Assembly (NCBI GenBank): GCA_030432655.1
Contig: JAUILA010000014.1
Span: 1-64,000 of the forward strand
Reading direction: 5' to 3'
Origin: Bacteroidia bacterium
GTDB taxonomy: Bacteria; Bacteroidota; Bacteroidia; Cytophagales; Cyclobacteriaceae
DNA length: 64,000 nucleotides
Shown: positions 9,498-17,366 of the stretch, piece by piece
Position numbering within the stretch: the stretch's first letter is position 1
How the letters are laid out: every line of letters begins with the position of its first letter
Translations under genes and position numbers: made by a program
The notes under the pieces: generated by a model
What the model was told of the DNA's origin: nothing
Seen by the model: only the letters and a program-made list of their open reading frames with translations
The model's database searches: none

Positions 9498-10601
9498 AAG
9501 TATCTCCTCCCGGAGCTGATCATTTGCCAGCACAGCAAGGACCAGGGAAACCACCAGCCCAATGATCGCCTTGGAGGCATCCTTTACAATCATTTTTCCA
9601 GCCCGCTTGCCGTGCTTTTTCCGGTTCTTCGCCCGACTTTTACTAAGCGCAATGGCAAGTTCCCGTCCACCCAGCAAACCAATGAATACCCAGGTCGTAC
9701 TGATTGGAATCGTGGATACAACTTTCAGATAATAAATAAGCAGGGCATAGACAAAGTCTACGAGGGTTGCAGCCCTGATATCCGATACACCCGATTTTTC
9801 ATCTACAATACTTTGTATCTTATCACCTTTGAGATAGAACAACAGACCCATCCCCAGGAAAATTGATGTTGCAAATACCACAAATTGTGTTGAGTTCAGA
9901 CTCCTGGGTAAATAAATTGCAATGTTGGCCGCATCCTGCATTATCCAGAATGACCAAAGCATACCACTGGTAATCCATTGGATAGGAACCCACAAATCAC
10001 TGGGTTTTCCTTTTAAGTAGTCCTTCACAAGCTTTCTTACCACATACCAAACTATTATTGCCGCAATGAATGCGAGAATATAGCCCAGAAAACTTTTGGA
10101 CATCACGCTTCCGATGGCACTTCCTGACGTTGAAAAGGAACTTAAAAGAAGAAAAGTTGTGGAGACAGGCATCCTGGCACGAGTTAAAACCAGAAGTACG
10201 ATCGGGGCTGCGAGCTGAAGGAAATTAAATTCTGTTGGTGCTTCTGCAAATCCCTTTGATGCCAGTCGCTGGTAGCTAACGTCTCCGTCAAAAGTAAACC
10301 AGCTGTAGGTAACAGTGACCAGAAAGATGGTTCCCATGAAAAGCCACAGCCAGTACCATTTACGCTGTTTATTGGAAGCAATAAAGGTGCCGATGGTTTG
10401 AATACTGTCATTGGCAATAGCAGAGTAGCCCGCCAGTCCAAAACCCACCCACATGGCAATGTTGGGATAAGGATATACTGCACCAACCACAATAATCATC
10501 AGGCCAATTATGATTAGGAAATTTCTCTCCTCTTTAGCAAGATCAAATAGCTGATAAATGGTTCTGGCCAGTGCCGAGGTTTGACTGTCTGATTTAGCCA
10601 T
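9480..10601 (-). CDS. PiT-family inorganic phosphate transporter (short form)
   Basis: A 373-residue membrane protein with roughly ten hydrophobic segments and the PiT-type signature in GYSAIANDSIQTIGTFI near residue 80, repeated more weakly in the second half (STTWVFIGLLGGRELAIAL). PiT proteins move phosphate (often as a metal complex) with protons or sodium. The C-terminus has a basic loop KSRAKNRKKHGKRAGK before a final helix. It diverges from a Na/Pi-type cotransporter gene at 10837, so both phosphate systems share one control region. Its 3' end overlaps the M20 gene. Start is ATG, with a -7 box 28 bases upstream. Confidence 0.82.
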   Translation of the reverse strand: MAKSDSQTSALARTIYQLFDLAKEERNFLIIIGLMIIVVGAVYPYPNIAMWVGFGLAGYSAIANDSIQTIGTFIASNKQRKWYWLWLFMGTIFLVTVTYSWFTFDGDVSYQRLASKGFAEAPTEFNFLQLAAPIVLLVLTRARMPVSTTFLLLSSFSTSGSAIGSVMSKSFLGYILAFIAAIIVWYVVRKLVKDYLKGKPSDLWVPIQWITSGMLWSFWIMQDAANIAIYLPRSLNSTQFVVFATSIFLGMGLLFYLKGDKIQSIVDEKSGVSDIRAATLVDFVYALLIYYLKVVSTIPISTTWVFIGLLGGRELAIALSKSRAKNRKKHGKRAGKMIVKDASKAIIGLVVSLVLAVLANDQLREEILSYFGG

Positions 10602-10629
10602 GTAGTTCTAACGACTTATTTGGATGGCC

Positions 10630-10637
10630 CAAACTTA
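10630..10637 (-). promoter_or_regulatory. -7 box for the PiT gene
   Basis: Reads TAAGTTTG on the minus strand, a match to TAnnTTTG, 28 bases before the start codon. The TGTTAA hexamers at 10654-10676 then fall about where an activator would bind. Confidence 0.45.
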
Positions 10638-10653
10638 ATAATTGTTTTTTACT

Positions 10654-10677
10654 TGTTAATGTTAAATATTTGTTAAC
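10654..10677. promoter_or_regulatory. Cluster of TGTTAA (TTAACA) hexamers
   Basis: TGTTAA occurs at 10654, 10660 and 10671; on the minus strand these read TTAACA. The 11-base step between the last two equals the spacing of TTAACA-like PhoP boxes described in Bacillus. They lie just upstream of the PiT -7 box. Whether a PhoB/PhoP-type regulator binds here is an inference from the motif and from the phosphate genes on both sides. Confidence 0.4.
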
Positions 10678-10746
10678 TCAGGTGGATTGCCTACACGAGC
10701 AAATAAAACGCGATCTGAATTTCAGGATGTTACGCGCTAAACGGCC

Positions 10747-10762
10747 TTGTTAAATTTAACAA
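10747..10762. promoter_or_regulatory. Perfect 16-bp palindrome TTGTTAAATTTAACAA
   Basis: Exact inverted repeat made of the same TGTTAA/TTAACA hexamers, about 40 bases upstream of the candidate -7 box of the Na/Pi gene; a further GTTAAC lies at 10772-10777. A plausible operator for the + strand gene. Confidence 0.4.
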
Positions 10763-10803
10763 TTGCTTTACGTTAACCAAAATTCAAATCAAGGTAAAAA
10801 ATC

Positions 10804-10811
10804 TAACTTCG
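10804..10811 (+). promoter_or_regulatory. Near-consensus -7 box for the Na/Pi cotransporter gene
   Basis: TAACTTCG matches TAnnTTTG with one mismatch, 25 bases before the TTG start codon. Weak call. Confidence 0.3.
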
Positions 10812-10836
10812 CACATTAAAATCCTAATCATTCTCC

Positions 10837-12405
10837 TTGAATCAAACTGAAGAAAAATATCCGTTAGCAAAGCGTATCGCATTTATCGTGCTTCTGATAT
10901 TTGTTTTTCTTTTTTCAATTGAGTTGATGGGCAAATCATTCGGAAGCCTGGGCAAGGAGGTTGCCGAGTCTATTCTGCTCGCCACATCCAATCCATTTAT
11001 TGGGTTATTCATTGGACTACTTGTTACTGCACTGATACAAAGCAGCTCAACAATTACTACCATGACCGTAGCCATGGTAGCATCCGGGGCACTTTCTCTG
11101 CCTGAAGCTGTACCTATAATCATGGGCGCCAATATCGGCACCACATTAACAAGCACGATCGTATCTTTGGGCTACATTAATAAACGGGAGGAGTTTCAAC
11201 GCGCTATATCTGCGGGTACGGTTCATGACATTTTTAATATTCTTACCGTCGCCATCCTTTTCCCTCTTGAATATCATTACCGCATTATCTCATGGATGGC
11301 GCAGGAAATTTCAGGCTGGATCGCCTCGGGAGATGGTGAAAAGGTTGCTGAATTCAAGTTGTTTGATCTCCTGCCCGGTACAGATTACGTAATTCATTTC
11401 ATTGACAATCCATTTATTAGTATAGCACTCAGCTTTATTTTGCTGTTTGGATCAATTAAGATTATTGCCAGTTATATTTCCCGGATTCTAGTGGGCGAGG
11501 ACCAGGATAAGCTGAACGTTTTTATATTTGAAAAGAGGTATACCTCTTTTGGCTGGGGGATTCTCCTGACTGCGGCCGTGCAGTCCAGTTCCGTCACCAC
11601 CTCGCTCATTGTCCCTTTCGCGGCTACCGGAAAAATCCGTCTCGACCGTGTAATGCCGTTTATTCTGGGTGCAAATATCGGTACTACAATAACCGCCATC
11701 ATTGCAGTACTTTTTAAATCGCAATTCGTCGTAAGTATCGCCCTCACCCACCTCATTATTAATGTGATCGGAGTACTTATTTTTCTTCCGATCCCCTTTA
11801 TGTCCAGGTTACTCATTTACCTGGCAGGAAAATTCGGGGATCTCACGCTGAAGAGTCGTTTACTGGGCTTCCTCTATATTATTATCATGTTCTTCCTGTT
11901 GCCATTCACGCTGATTTATTCCAACAGGGATATGGCAGAAATAAAAGAACTGACCTATGAAATTGAAACAGAACAGGGAAAAACCACCTCGCTGATTATT
12001 GCCAAGATAGACAAGAACCTTAATTTGCCCGGCTGGATGGTATCAAATGACCAGTCAGGCATTAATCCAAATATTCAGACCATCTACCGCAACAAGAATA
12101 TACTGTTCATCGACAATTCTTTCTTTATTATAAACTCACCGGAAAGTTGCTGGGATGATGACTCAGGCATGGAAAAATCAAGGATTTGTGTGGAAGAAAT
12201 CCTTCCTTCCTATCAAACAGGCAGTGGATTATCATTCGATTCCGTTTATTTGTACCGGAAGAATTTTTATAACCCTTCGGTCATGGATTCTTCCTATTTT
12301 CAATATTATATCAGTGTACCTTCAAAACTATTGTTGCGTAAGGAAAAGCTGGATAAAAATGACAGGGTGGTGCGGAGCGAAACCTTGATCTCGATCACTG
12401 AGTAA
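10837..12405 (+). CDS. Na/Pi cotransporter (NptA/PNaS family)
   Basis: A 522-residue membrane protein with the two inverted repeats typical of sodium/phosphate cotransporters. Each holds a QSSS motif (LIQSSSTITTMT near residue 67 and AAVQSSSVTTSL near residue 247) followed by MGANIGTT or LGANIGTT. The last about 160 residues form a soluble extension with no motif I recognise; it is not a PhoU domain. Start: an in-frame TAA at 10825 leaves TTG at 10837 as the first codon, and the next ATG would delete part of the first helix. It is divergent from the PiT gene. Such proteins usually import phosphate; some act on other anions. Confidence 0.85.
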   Translation: MNQTEEKYPLAKRIAFIVLLIFVFLFSIELMGKSFGSLGKEVAESILLATSNPFIGLFIGLLVTALIQSSSTITTMTVAMVASGALSLPEAVPIIMGANIGTTLTSTIVSLGYINKREEFQRAISAGTVHDIFNILTVAILFPLEYHYRIISWMAQEISGWIASGDGEKVAEFKLFDLLPGTDYVIHFIDNPFISIALSFILLFGSIKIIASYISRILVGEDQDKLNVFIFEKRYTSFGWGILLTAAVQSSSVTTSLIVPFAATGKIRLDRVMPFILGANIGTTITAIIAVLFKSQFVVSIALTHLIINVIGVLIFLPIPFMSRLLIYLAGKFGDLTLKSRLLGFLYIIIMFFLLPFTLIYSNRDMAEIKELTYEIETEQGKTTSLIIAKIDKNLNLPGWMVSNDQSGINPNIQTIYRNKNILFIDNSFFIINSPESCWDDDSGMEKSRICVEEILPSYQTGSGLSFDSVYLYRKNFYNPSVMDSSYFQYYISVPSKLLLRKEKLDKNDRVVRSETLISITE

Positions 12406-12467
12406 CTCTTGTTTACAATTATTATAATCCGTATCATTAATCGGATCAATTAAAGGCCTGAAAATCA

Positions 12468-12806
12468 ATGTCCATCATCGATCATATTATTGGACTTATA
12501 GAAACCCGCGTTGAGCTGATCAAGCTCGAGGTTAAAGAAGAATCGTCTTTTGTCCTGTCCCGGCTCGTGCTGGGCCTGATAATGGGTCTTTTTCTTTTCT
12601 TCAGCTGGTTATTTCTGGCTATGGGTTTTGGCTTACTGCTCAATTGGCTGCTGGAAAGTAAATTCTGGGGTATTGTAATTATTGGCGGAATCCACCTGTT
12701 GATTTTCATTCTCCTGTTTATTTTCAGGCATAAATTAGGGCTGGATAATTATATACACCGGATGATGGATGAGATGTTTGATAAAGAGAAGCGAACCGAT
12801 GAATAA
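12468..12806 (+). CDS. Holin-superfamily-like small membrane protein (DUF1469/PF07332 type)
   Basis: 112 residues: an amphipathic N-terminus (IGLIETRVELIKLEVKEE), two strong membrane helices (about 30-58 and 65-88) and a charged tail. This pattern is that of the chromosomal 'phage holin family' proteins of Bacteroidota and Proteobacteria, which are not part of prophages; their function is unknown. Its stop overlaps the start of the next gene by 8 bases, suggesting translational coupling. No phage genes are near. Confidence 0.75.
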   Translation: MSIIDHIIGLIETRVELIKLEVKEESSFVLSRLVLGLIMGLFLFFSWLFLAMGFGLLLNWLLESKFWGIVIIGGIHLLIFILLFIFRHKLGLDNYIHRMMDEMFDKEKRTDE

Positions 12807-13164
12807 GCGAGAGGAACTTAAAAAAGAATTTGAAGAGCACAAGGCTGCGATCAATGATGATCTGCAGTATATACGGACTAAGGGAAAGCGGATTGCCCTT
12901 TCTGCGGTAGTGGTCGGTGGAGCCTTCTTCCTGAGTTACAGTATTGCCCGGGGAATATCCGCCGGACGCCGGTCAAAAAGTATAAACGATACTGAAACTT
13001 ATCAAGCGGTAGCCAGCGCCCCGCAGGCGGTTAAGAAAAAGACCGGCGGATTAGTCAACAAGGTAAGCGGGATCCTCATAACAGAACTCGCAGTTTTACT
13101 CATTGGCCTGGCCAAAAAACAGGTGGTTAATTACCTTTCCAATTTACCTGCTTCGGATGACTAG
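12799..13164 (+). CDS. Small membrane protein of unknown function
   Basis: 121 residues from ATG at 12799: a charged amphipathic N-terminus (MNKREELKKEFEEHKAAI), one membrane helix around residues 31-50 followed by Arg-rich RGISAGRRSK, a polar linker, and a second weaker hydrophobic segment near the C-terminus. No domain recognised. It overlaps the preceding gene by 8 bases and the following GGGP-synthase homologue by 8 bases, so the three are probably made together. The layout (DUF1469-like protein then a Lys/Glu-rich one-helix protein) recalls the yqjD/yqjE-type pairs of other bacteria, but sequence similarity is not established. Confidence 0.7.
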   Translation: MNKREELKKEFEEHKAAINDDLQYIRTKGKRIALSAVVVGGAFFLSYSIARGISAGRRSKSINDTETYQAVASAPQAVKKKTGGLVNKVSGILITELAVLLIGLAKKQVVNYLSNLPASDD

Positions 13165-13936
13165 GAGTATACTTGAAACGCTGAAAGAACGAACTGCCGG
13201 TAATCGAAAGTCACTGGCAGTGCTGATTGATCCAGACACGATTCAGGAAGCCGGTTCGCTCAGAAATCTTCTGGATTTGTGCCAGGAATGCTGTGTGGAT
13301 TACTTTTTTGTTGGTGGCAGCCTCCTTACACATAACAGTCTCTCTTCCATCATTCAGCAAATTCGGAACGTTACTGATATTCCGGTCATTCTGTTTCCGG
13401 GAAATAACATGCAAATTGATCTTTCCGCAGACGGAATCCTGTTTCTGAGCCTGATTTCCGGGAGAAATCCTGAGCTGCTGATCGGACAGCATGTCGTGGC
13501 AGCACCTATTCTTAAGGGGAGTAACATGGAAATTCTTCCTACGGGATACCTCCTGGTTGGAAATGAGCGGAATTCATCAGTGGCCTACATGAGCAATACC
13601 AATCCGATCCCGGCAGATAAATATTCCGTGGCCGCTTCCACGGCTATGGCAGGTGAAATGCTCGGCCTTCAACTGATTTACCTTGATGGTGGGAGCGGGG
13701 TAAATGAATGCATTCAGCCACGCATGATCGCTAGCGTCAAGAAAAACACAAACTGCCCGCTGATTATCGGAGGTGGTATTAACAGTAAAGAAAAAGCCCG
13801 GAGTGTCCTCAGGGCTGGTGCAGATGTTATTGTTATAGGGAATGCACTTGAAACAGATCCTCATGTTCTGATCCCCATCGCCGAAGCAGTTTATGAAGTC
13901 AATCAGGCAAACAACCTGTCTGCTAAACGTTCATAA
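13157..13936 (+). CDS. Geranylgeranylglyceryl-phosphate synthase family (PcrB/GGGPS)
   Basis: A TIM-barrel prenyltransferase of 259 residues that joins a polyprenyl diphosphate to sn-glycerol-1-phosphate. Seen: LAVLIDPD at the N-terminus, VGGSLLT, PVILFPGNN, the ILPTGYLLVG strand, YLDGGSG and IIGGGINS phosphate-binding loops, and VIGNALE near the end, all in family order. Known in archaea for membrane ether lipids, in Bacillus for heptaprenylglyceryl phosphate, and as a homologue in Bacteroidota with unclear product. ATG at 13157 is inside the previous stop region and fits the family N-terminus; the longer reading is not supported. The 3' end overlaps the convergent regulator gene by 14 bases. 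Confidence 0.88.
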   Translation: MTRSILETLKERTAGNRKSLAVLIDPDTIQEAGSLRNLLDLCQECCVDYFFVGGSLLTHNSLSSIIQQIRNVTDIPVILFPGNNMQIDLSADGILFLSLISGRNPELLIGQHVVAAPILKGSNMEILPTGYLLVGNERNSSVAYMSNTNPIPADKYSVAASTAMAGEMLGLQLIYLDGGSGVNECIQPRMIASVKKNTNCPLIIGGGINSKEKARSVLRAGADVIVIGNALETDPHVLIPIAEAVYEVNQANNLSAKRS

Positions 13937-14843
13937 GTGTCTCCCGCTTCCTCATTTTTCCTGCAGGAATTCCGTACATCATTTTGAATCGGCGACAGAA
14001 ATAGGCCGTGTCCTTATATCCACAGGCCTTTCCTATATCACGGATACTCATTTTCGTTGTTCTTAGGAGCTCTACCGCGTATTCCATCCGCTGGTATTCT
14101 ATATAATCCTGCGGATTGATCCCTGTAAGTGTCTTAAAGTACTGACCCACATAATCCTCTGAAACGTCGGCCACTTCTGATAATTTTTTGTTGGTCAGCT
14201 CGCCTCCAAGATTCTCCTTTATATACTTTAAAAGTGATATCAGACGCGGATCTTTAAAGTAGGTTGAATTTGTCGCCATTTGTTCGACAAATAACTGGTT
14301 ATCCAGAATATGCCTTACAATTTCAATACACAGCAGTTCGGTTCGGAGTTTTATCACCCGCTGGTTTCCGGGTACATCACTTTGCTGCTCCCGCATGATC
14401 TCATAAAGCAATTGATTTACCTTACTGTTCTCTATTTCAAACGGTGGAATATCCAGGGTTGTAAAGAAATTGATGGTATCGAATACCTTGGTCTCAAACA
14501 CGACAATGGCAAATTCGGCAATCGGAGATACATCACTGTCCGGGGTTGACCTGAAAAATTCTGCCTGCCGGAAGCTGAACTCCTCCAGGCTGAGTTCAGT
14601 TCTGGCCTCCTCCTTTCGGCCGAAACCAATCTGAACGTCTTTGCCAGCAGGAAGAAAGACCGCGTGACCTTCCTGCAAAATTTCGTTTTCATCACCAAAC
14701 GACATCACTCCCCTTTTCAGGATGATCAGCGCACTGTCTGTTTCCTTAAAATCAGGAATCACGAAAGGGCGTGTTACAAATATATTATTAGACTTTATAT
14801 ACCTAATGCCCAGTGATTCAATGATTTTGTTGTAGTCTTCCAT
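13923..14843 (-). CDS. AraC-family transcriptional regulator
   Basis: 306 residues. The N-terminal about 200 residues look like a cupin-type sensing domain (VFLPAGKDVQIGFG). The C-terminal about 95 residues form the AraC double helix-turn-helix: LSEVADVSEDYVGQYFKTLTG then IRDIGKACGYKDTAYFCRRF, ending GIPAGKMRKRE. The inducer is unknown. An inverted repeat and a -7 box lie just upstream, compatible with self-control; the acyl-CoA dehydrogenase gene further upstream on the same strand is a possible target. Confidence 0.9.
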   Translation of the reverse strand: MEDYNKIIESLGIRYIKSNNIFVTRPFVIPDFKETDSALIILKRGVMSFGDENEILQEGHAVFLPAGKDVQIGFGRKEEARTELSLEEFSFRQAEFFRSTPDSDVSPIAEFAIVVFETKVFDTINFFTTLDIPPFEIENSKVNQLLYEIMREQQSDVPGNQRVIKLRTELLCIEIVRHILDNQLFVEQMATNSTYFKDPRLISLLKYIKENLGGELTNKKLSEVADVSEDYVGQYFKTLTGINPQDYIEYQRMEYAVELLRTTKMSIRDIGKACGYKDTAYFCRRFKMMYGIPAGKMRKRETLMNV

Positions 14844-14861
14844 ATAACTTTACTATTTGAA

Positions 14862-14869
14862 CAAAAATA
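14862..14869 (-). promoter_or_regulatory. -7 box for the AraC-family gene
   Basis: Minus-strand TATTTTTG fits TAnnTTTG and lies 18 bases before the ATG. Confidence 0.45.
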
Positions 14870-14892
14870 GAGAAACCAAAAAAATTCTATGC

Positions 14893-14909
14893 ACTATTTC
14901 AAGAATAGT
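14893..14909. promoter_or_regulatory. Inverted repeat ACTATT-N5-AATAGT upstream of the AraC gene
   Basis: Six-base arms around TCAAG, about 24 bases upstream of the AraC -7 box, where a repressor or activator would overlap the -33 region. It could instead be a weak minus-strand terminator of the dehydrogenase gene, as a run of As (14878-14884) follows, though 8 bases away. Confidence 0.35.
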
Positions 14910-14941
14910 TGCAATATTTAAAGACAAGTTAACATTAGGTG

Positions 14942-16084
14942 CTATTTAGTCAATTGGTGCCTGCTTATAACGATCTTTTGGATTTCCGAAGTTCCCTCAT
15001 AGATCTGAGTGATTTTAGCATCCCTCATAAGCCGTTCCACATGATACTCTTTCACATATCCATACCCTCCATGAATCTGTACTGCCTCGATTGTTGTGTC
15101 CATCGCCACTTGTGAAGCAAATAATTTAGCCATGGCACTTGCTTCCGCGAAGTCTTTTTTGGCATCCTTTAAAAAAGCTGCCTTATATATAAGCATTCGC
15201 GCTGCCTCAATGTTCGTTGCCATATCGGCCAGCTTGAATTGTATTGCCTGATGCCGGGATATTTCCTTCCCGAATGCTTTTCGTTCCTTTGAATATTGCA
15301 GGGCCAGTTCATAGGCACCTGAAGCAATTCCAAGGGCCTGGGCGGCAATGCCAATACGTCCCCCATTAAGGGTAGACATCGCAAAACTGAACCCAAACCC
15401 ATCTTCGCCAATCCGGTTTTCCTTAGGGACTTTAACATCCTGGAACATCAGGGAATGAGTATCCGATCCGCGAATTCCAAGCTTGTCCTCCTTTTTACCC
15501 ACAACGAAGCCTTCCATGTCCTTCTCAACAATAAGCGCATTGATACCTTTATGGCCTTCTTCCGGATGTGTTTGTGCCATAACGATATAAACCGATGCAC
15601 TATTGCCATTGGTGATCCAGTTCTTTGTGCCATTCAGCAAATAATAGTCTCCTTTATCTTCCGCGGTAGTTCGCTGACTTGTCGCATCAGATCCTGCTTC
15701 AGGTTCTGACAGGCAAAATGCCCCGATAATCTCACCGGTCGCAAGGCGTTTAAGATATTTTTCCTTTTGTTCCTCTGTACCATACTTTTCGAGTCCCCAG
15801 CAAACAAGTGAATTATTGACCGACATGGAAACAGAACAACTCGAATCAATTTTGGAGATTTCCTCCATGGCCAGCACATACGAGATTGAATCCATTCCTC
15901 CCCCGTTATACTTCGGATCGACCATCATTCCCATAAAGCCCAGCTCACCCATTTTTCGGATCTGTTCCGCAGGAAACTGTTGTTTCTCATCCCTTTCAAT
16001 AACTCCCGGAAGTAACTCTGTCCGGGCAAAATCCCGTGCCGCATCTCTGACGGCCAGTTGTTCTTCTGACAACTCAAAATCCAT
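14942..16084 (-). CDS. Short-chain-type acyl-CoA dehydrogenase
   Basis: FAD flavoenzyme that introduces the 2,3-double bond in acyl-CoA, the first step of fatty- or branched-acid breakdown. Visible: GAFCLSEPEAGSDA and WITNGNSA (FAD/substrate loops), QAIQFKLADMA, HGGYGYVKEY and the catalytic-glutamate region QIYEGTSEIQ near the C-terminus. From ATG at 16084 the protein has 380 residues and begins MDFELSEEQ, the usual family length and start; a start 12 codons earlier is possible but not supported. A terminator for the upstream operon lies just before it, so it is likely transcribed on its own. Confidence 0.94.
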   Translation of the reverse strand: MDFELSEEQLAVRDAARDFARTELLPGVIERDEKQQFPAEQIRKMGELGFMGMMVDPKYNGGGMDSISYVLAMEEISKIDSSCSVSMSVNNSLVCWGLEKYGTEEQKEKYLKRLATGEIIGAFCLSEPEAGSDATSQRTTAEDKGDYYLLNGTKNWITNGNSASVYIVMAQTHPEEGHKGINALIVEKDMEGFVVGKKEDKLGIRGSDTHSLMFQDVKVPKENRIGEDGFGFSFAMSTLNGGRIGIAAQALGIASGAYELALQYSKERKAFGKEISRHQAIQFKLADMATNIEAARMLIYKAAFLKDAKKDFAEASAMAKLFASQVAMDTTIEAVQIHGGYGYVKEYHVERLMRDAKITQIYEGTSEIQKIVISRHQLTK

Positions 16085-16122
16085 AACGACTCTTTCTCTA
16101 TTTAAGTGATCTTTAAACAAAA

Positions 16123-16144
16123 GGACTCCGGCTTTCCGGAGTCC
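16123..16144 (-). terminator. Intrinsic terminator of the panC-to-metallopeptidase operon
   Basis: Perfect 9-bp stem (GGACTCCGG / CCGGAGTCC) with a 4-base loop; on the minus strand it is followed by TTTTGTTT. It lies 31 bases past the metallopeptidase stop and 38 bases before the acyl-CoA dehydrogenase start. Confidence 0.85.
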
Positions 16145-16175
16145 TCCAAAAATACAATTTATTTACCAAAGCTGC

Positions 16176-16871
16176 TTAATCCCTGCTGCCCAGAAACAGG
16201 CTGACATAATACAACAGGGTAACTAATGAACCAACCGCTGCAACGACATAGGTCATAGCTGCCCATTTCAGGGCATCTTTTGCCATTCCGTGTTCATCCT
16301 GTGTTACTATTCCCCTTTCTTCCACCCAGGCGAGTGCCCGTTTGCTGGCGTCAAATTCGACAGGAAGGGTGACAAAGGCAAATAAAGTAAAAATAGCATA
16401 ACAGGCAATTATTACGAGTATGGCCATATTCCATGGAATAAGCTGAGGGAGTAAAAGACCTCCAAACAGCATCACCATAAAAATCATGTTGATCACCTTG
16501 GCACTGGCATTCTGGATCGGCACCATGGCCGACCTGAATTTCAGCATGCTATAGGCGGTGGCATGCTGTACCGCATGACCGCACTCATGGGACGCCACTG
16601 CTGCCGCGGCTGCATTTCGTCCATGGTATACCGCTTCGCTCAGGTTCACGGTTTTGTTCATTGGATTATAATGATCTGTAAGCTGACCCTGTACAGATAT
16701 CACCTCGACATCGTGAATATTGTTATCTGCCAGCATCAGTTTGGCAATTTCGGCCCCTGAAAGATTCTTTTGGAGCGGTATTTTCGAGTATTTCCGGAAT
16801 TTGCTTTTCAGCCTGGAGCTGACAGCGAAGCTGATGATCCCGAAGACAATAATGATTATCCAGATTCCCAT
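16176..16871 (-). CDS. Membrane zinc metallopeptidase (YugP-like, PF04298)
   Basis: 231 residues with an N-terminal membrane helix, the zinc motif HECGHAVQHA (about residue 110) and three further hydrophobic helices. The family's substrate is unknown; membrane quality control is a guess. Preceded by RSAMVP and NKTVNLSEAVY motifs typical of this family. It is the last gene of the minus-strand run starting at panC, 12 bases after rfaE2, followed by a strong terminator. Confidence 0.9.
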   Translation of the reverse strand: MGIWIIIIVFGIISFAVSSRLKSKFRKYSKIPLQKNLSGAEIAKLMLADNNIHDVEVISVQGQLTDHYNPMNKTVNLSEAVYHGRNAAAAAVASHECGHAVQHATAYSMLKFRSAMVPIQNASAKVINMIFMVMLFGGLLLPQLIPWNMAILVIIACYAIFTLFAFVTLPVEFDASKRALAWVEERGIVTQDEHGMAKDALKWAAMTYVVAAVGSLVTLLYYVSLFLGSRD

Positions 16872-16883
16872 CTTTATTATTTT

Positions 16884-17366
16884 CTATGTTGATTTTATAC
16901 GATCTATAAAGGAGGTAGTTGAAAAACCCTCCGTAAAAGGAATTGTTACCACTTCCCCTCCATTTTCCTTAACAATATCTGCACCAACAATATTATCTGC
17001 CAAATAGTCACCCCCCTTTACTAAAATGTCAGGTTTTACCAGATCAATAAGGTTAAAGGGGGTATCATCACTAAAAAACGCAACTGCATCCACAAATCCG
17101 AGGGCTGCCAGGGCACGACTCCGGGAGTAATTGTCGTTAACAGGCCGGTCAGGCCCCTTCAGCCGTCTAACCGAATCATCACTGTTCAGGCCGATAACCA
17201 GACGGTCGCCCAGCGTGGCTGCCTGTTCCAGGTAATCCAGATGGCCTACGTGGAGAATATCAAAACATCCGTTGGTGAAAACTACCTTTCGGCCATTAGT
17301 TTTCCATTGCGATACTTTTCTCCCCAGTTTGTCCGGGGCCATGATTTTTTTCCTTGTCGACTTCAA
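16884..17366 (-). CDS. rfaE2: D-glycero-beta-D-manno-heptose 1-phosphate adenylyltransferase
   Basis: Transfers AMP from ATP to heptose-1-phosphate, a step to ADP-heptose for lipopolysaccharide. A single nucleotidyltransferase domain of 160 residues: [13 protein letters not shown] (HxGH motif), [19 protein letters not shown], and [17 protein letters not shown]. This is the stand-alone form, not fused to the HldE kinase. The start overlaps the previous gene by 71 bases; an alternative ATG 8 codons later (17342) would still overlap. The kinase and phosphatase of the pathway are not in the window. Confidence 0.93.
   Translation of the reverse strand: MKSTRKKIMAPDKLGRKVSQWKTNGRKVVFTNGCFDILHVGHLDYLEQAATLGDRLVIGLNSDDSVRRLKGPDRPVNDNYSRSRALAALGFVDAVAFFSDDTPFNLIDLVKPDILVKGGDYLADNIVGADIVKENGGEVVTIPFTEGFSTTSFIDRIKST

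Noticed and set aside
12468-12806. Remnant prophage lysis gene ('phage holin')
   Set aside because: No other phage gene is near, and this protein type is a normal chromosomal family coupled to neighbours.
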